Shown here: positions 7,959 through 17,574 of the stretch, piece after piece
Layout of the letters: the number at the start of each line of letters is the position of its first letter
Position numbering within the stretch: position 1 is the first letter of the stretch
From: an uncultured Clostridia bacterium
Lineage (GTDB): Bacteria > Bacillota > Clostridia > Oscillospirales > Acutalibacteraceae
Length of the DNA: 64,000 nucleotides
Direction: 5' to 3'
NCBI GenBank assembly: GCA_937892525.1
Contig: CALAEV010000007.1
Coordinates: 1 to 64,000, forward strand
Program-made: the position numbers and the translations under genes
Notes under the pieces: model-generated
What the model saw: the letters and a program-made list of their open reading frames with translations, nothing else
Database searches by the model: none
What the model was told of the DNA's origin: nothing

Positions 7959-8624
7959 ATGAATAAGAAAATGATAGTAATTGAAGGTCTTGACGGAAGT
8001 GGCAAATCAACTCAGGTTGAGTTGCTTAAGCAAAAATTAATTGACAGCAATATTGAGCTTCGTCAAATTAAATTACCTGACTATGATAACAAGTCAAGTA
8101 CACTTGTAAAAATGTACTTAAATGGCGAGTTTGGTAGCAATCCCCAAGATGTAAATATTTATTCTGCGTCACTTTTTTATGCAGTTGACAGATATGCAAG
8201 TTACAAGAATATCTGGGGTGACGATTATAATAATGGTACACTTATTTTAGCTGACCGTTACACCACATCAAATGCAGTTCATCAGACAGTAAAACTCCCA
8301 AAAGAAGAATGGGACAAGTATCTTGACTGGCTTTTCCATACAGAATATGAAATGATGGAAATTCCAAAGCCTGACGCAGTTATTTATCTTGATATGGATG
8401 TTGATATTTCACAACGTCTTATGTCAAAACGTTACAACGGCGAAGAAACAAAAAAAGATGTTCACGAGGCAAATGTTGAATATCTTAAAGCTTGCCGTGA
8501 AGCAGCACTTTATGCAGCAGACCGTTTTGGCTGGAACGTTGTTAAATGTTTTGATGGTGACGAGCCTTTATCTATCGACGAAATTGGAAATACTATCTTT
8601 AACATTGTTAAGGAGATTTGGTAA
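7959..8624 (+). CDS. tmk: Thymidylate kinase
   Basis: Phosphorylates dTMP to dTDP with ATP. The P-loop is GLDGSGKST near the N-terminus, and the DR(Y/F) motif (LADRYTTSNA) and the lid region follow in the usual order. The ATG at 7959 is preferred to the one at 7938 (seven residues longer) because of the promoter position and the GTGGTG preceding it. Divergent from thyX, giving a complete dUMP-to-dTDP step pair. It starts a ten-gene plus-strand run; the next gene overlaps its stop by one base (TAATG). Confidence 0.92.
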   Translation: MNKKMIVIEGLDGSGKSTQVELLKQKLIDSNIELRQIKLPDYDNKSSTLVKMYLNGEFGSNPQDVNIYSASLFYAVDRYASYKNIWGDDYNNGTLILADRYTTSNAVHQTVKLPKEEWDKYLDWLFHTEYEMMEIPKPDAVIYLDMDVDISQRLMSKRYNGEETKKDVHEANVEYLKACREAALYAADRFGWNVVKCFDGDEPLSIDEIGNTIFNIVKEIW

Positions 8625-9508
8625 TGGATTTTCACTCCCCTACACTTGCAGATGCTAATTGGGTGCAAAAAGCATTTAATACAGAGCAGACTGACTGTTG
8701 CGAATACTGTTTTGGCAATATTTATATGTGGTCGCAAATTTATGACAACAGAATTTGCAATGATAACGGTATTTTTGTATCTGCAGATTTTACTGACACA
8801 CCAGTATTTTGCTACCCTATTGGTAAGGGTGATAAAAAATCAACAATAAACAAATTGATTGCATACACAAAAGAAAAAGGTATTACTCTTGAGTTTTTTG
8901 GACTTACAGAAAAAGACAGAGATGAATTAAACTATCTTTTTCCAAAGCAGTTTGAAATTACTGAAACAAGAGATTATTTTGACTATTTATACACTTCAGA
9001 AAGTCTTGCAAATCTTACAGGGCGTAAACTTGCAAGTAAGCGAAATCACATTTCATATTTTGAAAAGACTTTTGATTGGAGATATGAGCCTATAACTCCT
9101 GAAAACATAAGTCAATGCGCTATTCTTAACGAGCATTGGGAAAGACTTAACCGTGAGAAAAACCCTGAAGAAATTGGCGAAGAAAATCAGGCCATCAAAA
9201 TTGCACTTGATAATTATTTTGATTTAGGTTTTGAGGGTGGTGTTCTTACAATTCAGGGCGAGGCAGTTGCTTTTACTTTTGGTGAAAGGTTAAACGACAA
9301 AACATTCTGCACTCACGTTGAAAAGGCATACGGCAATATTCGTGGTGCTTACCAGATGATAAACCGTGAGTTTGCTCGTCAGCTTAAAGACAGATATGAA
9401 TTCATCAATCGTGAAGAAGATACAGGTAGTGACGGATTGCGTCGTGCAAAGCTTTCGTATCATCCACACAGATTGATTATAAAATATTCAGCAATTTATA
9501 AAGGTTAA
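8624..9508 (+). CDS. DUF2156 (phosphatidylglycerol lysyltransferase C-terminal-like) protein
   Basis: GNAT-fold protein of the DUF2156 group, 294 residues, related to the catalytic domain of MprF-type aminoacyl-lipid transferases but without membrane segments. Visible family features are the YLY-x-SLANLTGRKLASKRNHI region and the C-terminal REEDTGSDGLRRAKLSYHP-type segment. The ATG overlaps the tmk stop and follows AAGGAG. The next gene (GNAT) starts 2 bp later. Members of this family are usually cytoplasmic and their acceptor is unknown; aminoacyl- or acyl-transfer is inferred from fold only. Confidence 0.8.
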   Translation: MDFHSPTLADANWVQKAFNTEQTDCCEYCFGNIYMWSQIYDNRICNDNGIFVSADFTDTPVFCYPIGKGDKKSTINKLIAYTKEKGITLEFFGLTEKDRDELNYLFPKQFEITETRDYFDYLYTSESLANLTGRKLASKRNHISYFEKTFDWRYEPITPENISQCAILNEHWERLNREKNPEEIGEENQAIKIALDNYFDLGFEGGVLTIQGEAVAFTFGERLNDKTFCTHVEKAYGNIRGAYQMINREFARQLKDRYEFINREEDTGSDGLRRAKLSYHPHRLIIKYSAIYKG

Positions 9509-9510
9509 TT

Positions 9511-10230
9511 ATGATTGAATTTGCAAGTATTAAAGACAAAAAAGAATTACAATCTCTTTGGCAAATGACTTTTTTAGAAGATTCACAAGTTATTGACAAC
9601 TTCTTTGAGAATGTTTTCTCGTCAGTTGTTACTCCTGTTATTAAGATTAATAACGAGATTGCATCTTCACTTTTCTTGCTTGATTGTAAGATTGGTAATT
9701 ACAATGGCAAATGCGTTTATTGTGCTATGACAAAATATAGCGAGCGTGGCAAAGGTTATATGAAAAAACTTCTTAATTTTTCTTATGACTACTGCATCGA
9801 AAATGGATTTGACTTTTTGTTTTTAATACCTGCAGAAGAATCCCTTTTTGACTACTATAAAAAATGTGGATTCGAAAATTTTGGTATTCATAGAAAACAT
9901 ATTTTTGACGGCAACACACCTGCCATAAAAGAAAAACTTAAATTTGATTATACTATTGAGTTTGAGCAATCAGTTTATGAGTATTGGGAAAACAGTTGCA
10001 TAGTTTATGGTGGCGAAATCTGTGATTTTGGTTTTTGCTTTGATGACGATAATATGATAATCAGAAATGCAAAGTGTAACCACACAGATATTCCTGAAAA
10101 ATATAAACAAGATGGTAATATCATTCAGGGTAATATTGATTTTGGTAATGAGTATTCCCCTGCTATGATTAAAACAGAAAACGAAGACATAAAAAATATG
10201 AATTGCTATGTTGGCATCACATTGGAGTAA
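9511..10230 (+). CDS. GNAT family N-acetyltransferase
   Basis: Predicted acetyl-CoA-dependent acetyltransferase of unknown acceptor, 239 residues. The acetyl-CoA binding region is seen as TKYSERGKGYMKKLL (an R/Q-x-x-G-x-G/A variant) and is followed by DYYKKCGFENFG, the common beta5-alpha4 signature. The C-terminal third is an extra beta-rich domain resembling the SCP2-like tail of Eis-type proteins, but too short to be sure. It is embedded between DUF2156 and DJ-1 genes with almost no spacing. Confidence 0.8.
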   Translation: MIEFASIKDKKELQSLWQMTFLEDSQVIDNFFENVFSSVVTPVIKINNEIASSLFLLDCKIGNYNGKCVYCAMTKYSERGKGYMKKLLNFSYDYCIENGFDFLFLIPAEESLFDYYKKCGFENFGIHRKHIFDGNTPAIKEKLKFDYTIEFEQSVYEYWENSCIVYGGEICDFGFCFDDDNMIIRNAKCNHTDIPEKYKQDGNIIQGNIDFGNEYSPAMIKTENEDIKNMNCYVGITLE

Positions 10231-10234
10231 AATT

Positions 10235-10783
10235 ATGATTTATGTATTTTTAGCAAACGGATTTGAAGAAATTGAAGCATTGGCAGTAGTTGACGTATTG
10301 CGTCGAGCAGAGTTAGATGTTTTAACAGTTGGTGTAGGCGAAGATTTTGTAATTGGCTCGCATCAAATTCCTGTTGCTGCTGACATTTACGAAAGAGATT
10401 TAGTGCTCGATGAAAAGGTTGAGGCTATTGTACTTCCTGGTGGTATGCCAGGCACACTTAATCTTGAAAAAAGTGCAGTTGTGCAAAAAACTATTGATTG
10501 GGCAGTAGAAAATGACAAACTAATTTGTGCAATTTGTGCGGCACCGTCAATTTTAGGTCATAAAGGACTTCTTGACGGCAAAAGTGCTACTTGTTTCCCA
10601 GGATTTGAAGAAGAACTTTTTGGTGCAAATGTATCAAAAGACTATGTAATTCGTGACGGTAATATTATTACTGCAAAAGGTATGGGCAGTGCAATTGAAT
10701 TTGGCTTGCAGATTGCCGAAATCCTTACAAATCCACTTGAAGTTAAGAAAATAAGAGCATCTTTACAGATTTACAATGGATAA
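10235..10783 (+). CDS. DJ-1/PfpI family protein (YajL-like)
   Basis: Cytoplasmic 182-residue protein of the DJ-1/ThiJ family. The conserved acid E15/16 region (NGFEEIEAL) and the nucleophile cysteine in ICAICAAPS are both present, as in YajL and human DJ-1, which protect against or repair carbonyl and oxidative damage. The ATG at 10235 aligns with the family start; an upstream in-frame ATG at 10208 would overlap the GNAT gene by 23 bp. It overlaps the next gene by 8 bp. Confidence 0.9.
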   Translation: MIYVFLANGFEEIEALAVVDVLRRAELDVLTVGVGEDFVIGSHQIPVAADIYERDLVLDEKVEAIVLPGGMPGTLNLEKSAVVQKTIDWAVENDKLICAICAAPSILGHKGLLDGKSATCFPGFEEELFGANVSKDYVIRDGNIITAKGMGSAIEFGLQIAEILTNPLEVKKIRASLQIYNG

Positions 10784-11339
10784 GAAATCAATTCGCAAAA
10801 CGCTTTTAAGTAAGCGTAAAGAAATACCACTTGAAAAAAAGGTAATATACGATAAAGAAATCAGCAAACGCATTACAGAAAGTGATTATTTCAAAAATGC
10901 AGAGCAAGTGCTTGTTTTTGCATCTGCTGACCACGAGTTTGACACTCGTTACATAATTGAGCGTTGCAGATTTTTATATAAACGTGTTTTCTACCCTGTT
11001 TGCATTGATAATATGGGGAATATGGAATTCTTAAAAGTCGAAAGTGTTGGTGACTTGCAATACGGAATGTATAACATTCTTGAACCAAAACCCACTTGCA
11101 AAAAGTATATTCCAAAAGAAAGCGACATTGTAATAGTCCCTGCCTTATCAGTTGATAAAAACGGAAATCGTATAGGCTACGGCAAAGGCTATTACGACAG
11201 ATTTTTGAAAAATTTTAAAGGCGTGAGTATTTGTCCGTGCTATGAAGAAATGGTGACAGACATACTCCCAACCGATGAAAATGATATTAAAGTAAACATT
11301 GTTGTTACACAGAATCAGTTAAAGGAGGTAATCCTATGA
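10776..11339 (+). CDS. 5-formyltetrahydrofolate cyclo-ligase
   Basis: Converts 5-formyl-THF to 5,10-methenyl-THF with ATP, returning the storage folate to the active C1 pool. The 187-residue protein has the N-terminal basic KKSIRKTLLSKRKEI segment and the signature GNRIGYGKGYYDRFL that binds ATP and folate. It overlaps both neighbours (8 bp upstream, 4 bp ATGA downstream). Functionally it complements fhs and thyX, the other folate genes in the window. Confidence 0.93.
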   Translation: MDKKSIRKTLLSKRKEIPLEKKVIYDKEISKRITESDYFKNAEQVLVFASADHEFDTRYIIERCRFLYKRVFYPVCIDNMGNMEFLKVESVGDLQYGMYNILEPKPTCKKYIPKESDIVIVPALSVDKNGNRIGYGKGYYDRFLKNFKGVSICPCYEEMVTDILPTDENDIKVNIVVTQNQLKEVIL

Positions 11340-12925
11340 ATAAATTTTCAGACGGATTTTCCGACAATTCTTATGAAGAACTCTTAAATCAATATGCAGG
11401 TGAAAGCCTTGGCAGTAAATCAAAAGCCAATGATGATATAAAACCATCTGCACCTGCAAAAAAAACACCTCAAGCACCAGCTTACGAGGAGCCTGTTTTC
11501 AACATTGATACAAGACGCAGACAAAAGCCTGAAGTCAAAAAGGAACTTGACCTTGACCTTATTGCGCCTTTTGAGAGTACTCCAAAAAAAGTTCAACCTG
11601 TGATTGAGAAAAAATATGAGCCTAAAAAGTCTGTTCCAAAAGCTACTACAAACACTATGGAGTTCAGCACAAAAAGGAAATCTTATGTTTCATCAGCAAA
11701 AGGTTTTGTTGCAGACAAACTTAAAAAGGTTGACGCTAAAATTGACAACGCTACTGCTAACAGCAAAGGTCCTAAACCTGAAATCATAATTAAGGGCAAC
11801 GGCAAAACAAAAATCGACTTTAACGCTTTGAAGCTTGTTATGTTAAAAACATTCAAAGAAAACAAGCAATTGTTTATAGGTATGGGTTGTTGCATACTTG
11901 TATCAATTATTCTTGCATCTTGCGCACTTAGTTGTATCAATGACGTGCTTGCTATGAACCGTGATGACGAAGAAACTGTTGAAGTAGTTCTTCCTAACGA
12001 TGCTACAACCTTTAAGGCTGTACGTGAGCTTGATAAGGAAGGCCTTATTAAAAACACAATGTTCTGTACCCTTTACCTTAAAATAATGGGTTATAGTGAC
12101 GAAAACTACTTACCTGGTGTTTATTACTTTACTGAAAACATGGGTGTTGAAAAAATGATTACCCGATTCAAGACAAGTGCTACACGTGGTGCAGTAGTCA
12201 GCGTTACAATTCCTGAAGGCTACACAATCGACCAGATTTTTGAGCGTCTTGAAAAGAACGACATCTGTAACAAAGATGCACTTTATAAAACTATTGACAA
12301 CGTTGATTTTGGTGCAGAATACAGTTTTCTTGCTAATCTTGATGAGGCTGAAAATCGTTACCATGTAATTGAGGGTTATATGTTCCCTGCAACTTACGAA
12401 TTTGAACAGGGTGCTGACCCTGCAACTGTAATTCGTAAATTCCTTGACACATTCCAGTCTCGTTGGTCAGATAAATATGAAGAACGAGCAAAAGAACTTT
12501 CAATGAGTGTTGATGATATTATTACCATCGCATCTATTATTGAAAAAGAAGGTGCTAACAAAGAACAATTTAAATTGGTTTCTTCTGTTCTTCACAACCG
12601 ACTTAACCGTTCAGGTCTTTACCCTACTCTTGAGTGCAACTCAACTCAGGACTATGTTACAAATACAATTTCAAAGCGTGTTACAACTGCTGCTGAACTT
12701 AATCCATATATTATAAATTACAGCACTTACGAAAGTGCAGGTTTACCACCTGGTGCAATCTGTAACCCTGGTGCAGCAGCTATTGAGGCAGCGCTTTATC
12801 CTGATTCGCATCAATACTATTTCTTTAGACACGATAAAAACGGCAAAATTTACATGGCTACTACCGTAGAAGAACACAGTGCAAACGGACGCCTTGTTGA
12901 AAAGGCAAATGCAGAGGAGAACTAA
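11336..12925 (+). CDS. mltG: Endolytic murein transglycosylase MltG
   Basis: YceG-family lytic transglycosylase that cleaves nascent glycan strands. The 529-residue protein has a long, charged, proline-rich cytoplasmic N-terminus (1-170), one membrane helix (about 178-202, with several cysteines), a LysM-like segment (TIPEGYTIDQIFERL) and the catalytic domain. The catalytic glutamate is in ASIIEKEG near residue 403, followed by SVLHNRLN and the PGAICNPG loop. It overlaps the 5-FCL stop (ATGA). A second, shorter lipoprotein MltG lies at 28270-29163. Confidence 0.93.
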   Translation: MNKFSDGFSDNSYEELLNQYAGESLGSKSKANDDIKPSAPAKKTPQAPAYEEPVFNIDTRRRQKPEVKKELDLDLIAPFESTPKKVQPVIEKKYEPKKSVPKATTNTMEFSTKRKSYVSSAKGFVADKLKKVDAKIDNATANSKGPKPEIIIKGNGKTKIDFNALKLVMLKTFKENKQLFIGMGCCILVSIILASCALSCINDVLAMNRDDEETVEVVLPNDATTFKAVRELDKEGLIKNTMFCTLYLKIMGYSDENYLPGVYYFTENMGVEKMITRFKTSATRGAVVSVTIPEGYTIDQIFERLEKNDICNKDALYKTIDNVDFGAEYSFLANLDEAENRYHVIEGYMFPATYEFEQGADPATVIRKFLDTFQSRWSDKYEERAKELSMSVDDIITIASIIEKEGANKEQFKLVSSVLHNRLNRSGLYPTLECNSTQDYVTNTISKRVTTAAELNPYIINYSTYESAGLPPGAICNPGAAAIEAALYPDSHQYYFFRHDKNGKIYMATTVEEHSANGRLVEKANAEEN

Positions 12926-12926
12926 A

Positions 12927-14147
12927 ATGATAATTCCTGAATTATTAGCTCCAGCAGGTGACCGTGAAAGATTAGACGCGGCGCTTATGTATGGTGCTGA
13001 TGCAGTATATTTAGGTGGCGACGCATTTGGTATGCGTGCAGCACCTCAAAACTTTAATTTTGAACAATTAGAAGAAGCAGTTAAACTTTGTCATACAAAA
13101 GGTGTAAAGGTTTATCTTACTTGCAACACCCTTGCAAGAAATGATGAAATTTTAATGCTCCCCTCTTATCTTGAAAAATGGGCAAGTATTGGTGTTGACG
13201 CATTTATTGTTGCAGATATAGGTGTACTTTCACTTTGCAAAAAGTATGCACCTAATGTACCTGTTCACATTTCAACTCAGGCGGGTATTGTAAACTATGT
13301 TACTGCAAATGAGTTTTACAATATGGGGGCTTCTCGTGTTGTTACAGCTCGCGAATTATCAATGACAGAAATTGCTGAAATCCGTGCAAAAGTACCGAAA
13401 GACCTTGAAATTGAGTGCTTTGTTCATGGTGCTATGTGTGTTTCTTTCTCTGGGCGTTGTCTTCTTTCAAATTATCTTGTAAATCGTGACGCTAACCGTG
13501 GCGAATGTGCTCAGCCATGCCGTTGGGAATACGCTATTATGGAAGTTAAGCGTGATGGAATGTACTTCCCTATTCAGGACTCAAAAGAAGGCACATATAT
13601 TCTTAACTCAAAAGATATGTGTATGATTGAGCATATTCCAGAAATGGTTAAAGCAGGTATAAGTAGCTTTAAGATTGAGGGCCGTGCAAAATCTGCATAC
13701 TATGCTGCTGTTATTACTAACGCTTACAGAGTTGCAATTGACGAATATCTTAAAAATCCGTCAATGGATTATGTTCCTCCACAATGGGTAATTGACGAGG
13801 TTTATAAAGTAAGTTACCGTGATTACTGCACAGGCTTCTATTTTAACGCACCTAACGAAGATGCAAACATCAGCTTTGAAGGTGGTTACAAGCGTCATTA
13901 TGACGTTATGGCAGAGGTAAAAGGATATGAAGATGGGTATATTATTGCCGAGCAGAGAAACAAGTTCTGTAAAGGTGATATACTTGACGCACTTCAACCA
14001 TCAACTGAGCCTGTTGTATTTACTGCAGAAGAAATTTTCGATAAAGACGGTAACGAAATTGAATCAGCCCCTCACCCAATGATGATTGTAAAAATCAAAA
14101 GTGATTTACAGTTCCCTGTGGGTACACTTTTAAGAAAAGAGAAATAA
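12927..14147 (+). CDS. U32 family peptidase
   Basis: Peptidase U32-family protein, 406 residues, N-terminus IPELLAPAGDRERLDAAL and the family signature near residues 160-180 (EIECFVHGAMCVSFSGRC). Four conserved cysteines (two in VHGAMCVSFSGRC and two in GECAQPCRW) probably bind an Fe-S cluster. Relatives act in tRNA hydroxylation (TrhP/RlhA) or collagen degradation; in Firmicutes a gene of this type commonly follows mltG, as here, so tRNA modification is the likelier role. ATG at 12927 follows AGAGGAG and a 1-base gap. Confidence 0.88.
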   Translation: MIIPELLAPAGDRERLDAALMYGADAVYLGGDAFGMRAAPQNFNFEQLEEAVKLCHTKGVKVYLTCNTLARNDEILMLPSYLEKWASIGVDAFIVADIGVLSLCKKYAPNVPVHISTQAGIVNYVTANEFYNMGASRVVTARELSMTEIAEIRAKVPKDLEIECFVHGAMCVSFSGRCLLSNYLVNRDANRGECAQPCRWEYAIMEVKRDGMYFPIQDSKEGTYILNSKDMCMIEHIPEMVKAGISSFKIEGRAKSAYYAAVITNAYRVAIDEYLKNPSMDYVPPQWVIDEVYKVSYRDYCTGFYFNAPNEDANISFEGGYKRHYDVMAEVKGYEDGYIIAEQRNKFCKGDILDALQPSTEPVVFTAEEIFDKDGNEIESAPHPMMIVKIKSDLQFPVGTLLRKEK

Positions 14148-14156
14148 GGTTATTCT

Positions 14157-14906
14157 ATGCTATTAAAAGTTTTATTAGTGCTTTGTTATATTCTGTTTTT
14201 TATTTTTGTACCTTTATATGACAAGGCATACTGGCCTGAGCCATCAAAAAAATCACTTACCTGTAAAATGATTGCAGCAACTGCTTTCGTTTCAATTGGT
14301 ATTCTTGGAATATTTATTGCTGACAACAAATCTGACTATGCAATCACTATGCTTATAGGGTTAGTGCTTGGTTGGGTTGGTGACTTGTTTATGCACATTC
14401 CTCACCCACCTAATAATCCAAGAATGTCAGTGGTTTATATTGGTGCGACATCATTTTTAATAGGTCACATCTTCTATGTTACAGCTTTTGTGAAATCAAC
14501 TACGGCTTTAACTGTAGATTATAAATTCTTTACAATTCCTGAAATTATTGCATTTGCAGTGATTTTTATTGCTTTTTCACTGACACTTGAGCCTGTATTT
14601 AAATTTAAATATGCAAACAAGTTTATGAAAATCACATTACACATATACAGCGTTTTTCTTATTGTAATGCTTATAAAATCTTGCATTTTTGGTATTAAGT
14701 ATTTTATGAGTGGCGCAGAAAACGGAATTGTTGCTATGCTTATTCTTATAGTTGGTGCAATTTTCTTCTTTATTTCTGACTTTACATTAGGGCTTCGCCT
14801 TATAGGTGGTGCAAAGGGTAACAAGACTATTAAAACTGTCAGCCTTTACTCGTATTTCTTTGCACAGTTATTACTTGCAACATCAATTTTATTCATACAC
14901 ATATAA
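14157..14906 (+). CDS. YhhN/lysoplasmalogenase-like membrane protein
   Basis: Integral membrane protein, 249 residues with about eight hydrophobic segments. The conserved polar motif WVGDLFMH and the GATSFLIGHIFYV segment place it in the YhhN/TMEM86 family, whose animal members hydrolyse lysoplasmalogen. Plasmalogens occur in many anaerobic clostridia, so the activity is plausible here. It sits between the U32 gene and trmB with gaps of 9 bp each. Confidence 0.8.
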   Translation: MLLKVLLVLCYILFFIFVPLYDKAYWPEPSKKSLTCKMIAATAFVSIGILGIFIADNKSDYAITMLIGLVLGWVGDLFMHIPHPPNNPRMSVVYIGATSFLIGHIFYVTAFVKSTTALTVDYKFFTIPEIIAFAVIFIAFSLTLEPVFKFKYANKFMKITLHIYSVFLIVMLIKSCIFGIKYFMSGAENGIVAMLILIVGAIFFFISDFTLGLRLIGGAKGNKTIKTVSLYSYFFAQLLLATSILFIHI

Positions 14907-14915
14907 GAGGTATTT

Positions 14916-15593
14916 ATGAGACCAAGAAAAATTAGAAACCTTACTACACGCCGTGAAAACTGCACAGATTTAAGAATTCCTTATGAGCTTAAATCTTTTG
15001 ATTTCCGTACAAATGAAGAACACGAAAACTTTTTTGATTTAGATGAGATTTTCGGTAGAAGTGCTCCTGTTGTTATGGAAATCGGTTGTGGCAAAGGTCA
15101 ATTTGTTTGTGAATATGCAAAACGCAATCCTGATAAAAATATTATTGCTATTGAATGTGTACCTACTGTTTTGGTTGAGGCTTGTGAAAAGGTTAAAGAA
15201 GAAGGTATTACAAATATTCGTTTTCTTGAAATGAGAGCCGAATACCTTGCTTTATTTATAAAAGAAAAAAGCATTACTGAAATCCACTTGAATTTCAGCA
15301 CACCTTACCCTAAAAACAAACACGAGTGTCACAGACTTACATATAAAGATTTTCTTGACATTTACAAAAAACTTCTTGTTAATGACGGTTTTATTGCACA
15401 GAAAACTGACAGTCAGGGCTTTTTTGAATACTCACTTGAGAGTTTTTCAAAAAATGGATTTGTGCTTTCCAATATTTCTCTTGATTTACACAAAAGCGAT
15501 TTTGAGGGCAATATTGTTACTGAATATGAACAGAAATTTGTGGATTTAGGAATGCCAATTTACAGACTTGAAGCGAGAATGAAAAATGATTAA
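14916..15593 (+). CDS. trmB: tRNA (guanine-N7)-methyltransferase
   Basis: SAM-dependent methyltransferase making m7G46 in tRNA. The SAM-binding motif MEIGCGKGQFVCEYA and the TrmB signature NFSTPYPKNKHECHRLTY (the usual N-F-x-D/S-P-W/Y-P-K) are visible, followed by the C-terminal TEYEQKF motif. Length 225 is normal. Preceded by AGAGGTA; overlaps the next gene by 8 bp. Confidence 0.93.
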   Translation: MRPRKIRNLTTRRENCTDLRIPYELKSFDFRTNEEHENFFDLDEIFGRSAPVVMEIGCGKGQFVCEYAKRNPDKNIIAIECVPTVLVEACEKVKEEGITNIRFLEMRAEYLALFIKEKSITEIHLNFSTPYPKNKHECHRLTYKDFLDIYKKLLVNDGFIAQKTDSQGFFEYSLESFSKNGFVLSNISLDLHKSDFEGNIVTEYEQKFVDLGMPIYRLEARMKND

Positions 15594-16083
15594 AAAACTA
15601 ATTACAGGTATTAAAAACAGATTACCTGGTGGAATTGATTTCCGTTCTCTTATTCATAGCATCAGGTTATACTGTGGTAATACCAAATGTGATTTTTATA
15701 AGAAACAATTCAAGCACAATATAAAAGCATATCGTTCAACAAAATATACACCAATGAAATATGAATTGGTCGATAAAATTGTCCCACCTACTCTGTATCA
15801 CGTTACGCCAAAAGAAAACAAAGAAAAGATTTTGCACGAGGGGTTAAAGGCATTTTCTAATCCAGCTGTTTTTCTTACAGATTCGATAACTTATGTTGAA
15901 TACCTGCAAAACATTCAATTTAATGGGGAGTGCGTTGTTTTAGAAATCGCATCAGGTGAAATGAAAAACGATGGATTTATATTCTATAATGATATAGAAG
16001 AATCGCGAAATATTATCTGGGTTACAGAATATGTACCTAGTAAATATATTATTGAAAAAAGGAAGGGATTTAATGAGCACTAA
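15586..16083 (+). CDS. Uncharacterised protein with an ADP-ribosyltransferase-like core
   Basis: Unrecognised 165-residue protein. The second half contains LYHVTPKENKEKILHEGL then AVFLTDS and later VVLEI, an arrangement resembling the compact ART-like fold of KptA/Tpt1 RNA 2'-phosphotransferases and DarT-like proteins (H and T/S NAD contacts, loop, then beta strand). The N-terminal 65 residues are basic and may bind RNA. It overlaps trmB by 8 bp and the transporter by 11 bp, so it is fully inside the operon. The family assignment is by pattern only. Confidence 0.6.
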   Translation: MIKKLITGIKNRLPGGIDFRSLIHSIRLYCGNTKCDFYKKQFKHNIKAYRSTKYTPMKYELVDKIVPPTLYHVTPKENKEKILHEGLKAFSNPAVFLTDSITYVEYLQNIQFNGECVVLEIASGEMKNDGFIFYNDIEESRNIIWVTEYVPSKYIIEKRKGFNEH

Positions 16084-17560
16084 TACAATTCAGGCTCAGA
16101 ATGAACAAAAGCACGTGGGGAAAAGTGAATTTGTTCTTTATCTTATGGGTGTATTTTTCTATACAACCATGACAGGTATGGTTGGTGGTAACCGTAACGC
16201 ATATCTTGTTAATGTTCTTCGATTACCTGAAGAGCAGACAGCACTTTTCAATTTATTAACAAGCATTATTCCGTTTGTACTTAATTTCTTTATCGTTATG
16301 TATATTGACGGTAGAAAAATGGGTAAGGGTGGTAAATTCAGACCTGTTACTATGTTAGCAATTATACCTATGACAATAGTTATGATGCTTTCTTTCTGGG
16401 CACCGCCAGGACTTTCTGGTACAGTTCTTATGATTTACGTTGTTACCCTTGCAGTATTGTGGAGTGTTTTCTGCACATTCGGTAACTCAATCAATATGAT
16501 TGCCAATGTTATGACACCTAACCTTAAAGAACGCGACCAAGTACTTTCATTCCGTAGTATTTCAAGTGCTGTTGGTAACTCAGCACCTGTTGTTATTGTA
16601 CTTGTTGTTGGTCTTATCTGGAACAAGGATAATGTTGAACTTATAAATGCAGTAACAGGCACAAGTATTCGAAGCGTTGAAGGTCTTCAATACATAATTT
16701 CAGCTGCACTTTGTGGCGTTGTTGGTATTATTACAGTTCTTCTTGGTATGAAGGTTGTTCGAGAAAGAACAGTTTATACTGCAGAAAAGAAAAACCCACT
16801 TGTTGGATTTGTTGATATTGTTAAGAATAAGTATGCATGGACAATTATTTTCTCTGAATTCTTAAAGAGTTTCCGTGGTATTGCAACTTATATGGAAGTT
16901 TTTATTGCAGCAGCAGTTCTTGGAGATATTTCAAAGAAGATTCTCTTTGTTCTTCCTGTTGGTATCGGTACTGCAGTTGGTATGCTTGTAATCAACTTCT
17001 TACTTAAAAAGTTTGATGCAAGACAACTTTATATTGCAAGTGGTATTTATTCACTTTGTGCTAACTGTGCTGCATTTGGTATTGGTTATGCTTATTTCAC
17101 AACAGGCAATAGCGTTTTACAAGTTGTATTCATCATCTTCTTGTTCCTTATTGGTCTTCAGTTTGGTGCATCTAACCTTCTTCCAAGTATGTTCCAGGCA
17201 GACGTTCTTGAAACAATTGAACTTAAAACCGGCAAACGCCTTGATGCATCATTCCCATTTGTTATTGGTATTGGTACACTTATCAGTGGCACAATTGCAA
17301 GTACTGTTGCACCACTTATTCTCTATGGTGACGGCTCAATTATCGGCTATATTCAGCCAACAGACCTTGTGCCAAACCCAGTACAAAGCCTTGATACAAA
17401 GGTTACACTCTTGTTCTTCTATACAATTATGCACGGTATTATGATGTTCCTTGCAGGTGTTCCATTCTTCTTCTACAAGCTCACAGGCAAAACAAAAGAA
17501 GATTACCACAATGCACTTCTTGAAAAACGTGCAAAAATGGCTGAACAGCAAGACGCATAA
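16073..17560 (+). CDS. MFS/GPH family sugar:cation symporter-like transporter
   Basis: Twelve-helix transporter of the glycoside-pentoside-hexuronide (MFS_2) type, 495 residues. The GMVGGNRNAYLVNVL start and the cytoplasmic loop with a D/R-rich turn (DGRKMGKGGKFRP) fit the family. The ATG at 16073 follows AGGAAGGGA; a longer in-frame start at 16031 lacks a binding site. Last gene of the tmk run and followed by a strong terminator. Substrate unknown; a related symporter lies at 62665. Confidence 0.82.
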   Translation: MSTNTIQAQNEQKHVGKSEFVLYLMGVFFYTTMTGMVGGNRNAYLVNVLRLPEEQTALFNLLTSIIPFVLNFFIVMYIDGRKMGKGGKFRPVTMLAIIPMTIVMMLSFWAPPGLSGTVLMIYVVTLAVLWSVFCTFGNSINMIANVMTPNLKERDQVLSFRSISSAVGNSAPVVIVLVVGLIWNKDNVELINAVTGTSIRSVEGLQYIISAALCGVVGIITVLLGMKVVRERTVYTAEKKNPLVGFVDIVKNKYAWTIIFSEFLKSFRGIATYMEVFIAAAVLGDISKKILFVLPVGIGTAVGMLVINFLLKKFDARQLYIASGIYSLCANCAAFGIGYAYFTTGNSVLQVVFIIFLFLIGLQFGASNLLPSMFQADVLETIELKTGKRLDASFPFVIGIGTLISGTIASTVAPLILYGDGSIIGYIQPTDLVPNPVQSLDTKVTLLFFYTIMHGIMMFLAGVPFFFYKLTGKTKEDYHNALLEKRAKMAEQQDA

Positions 17561-17574
17561 AATTAAATAAACAT

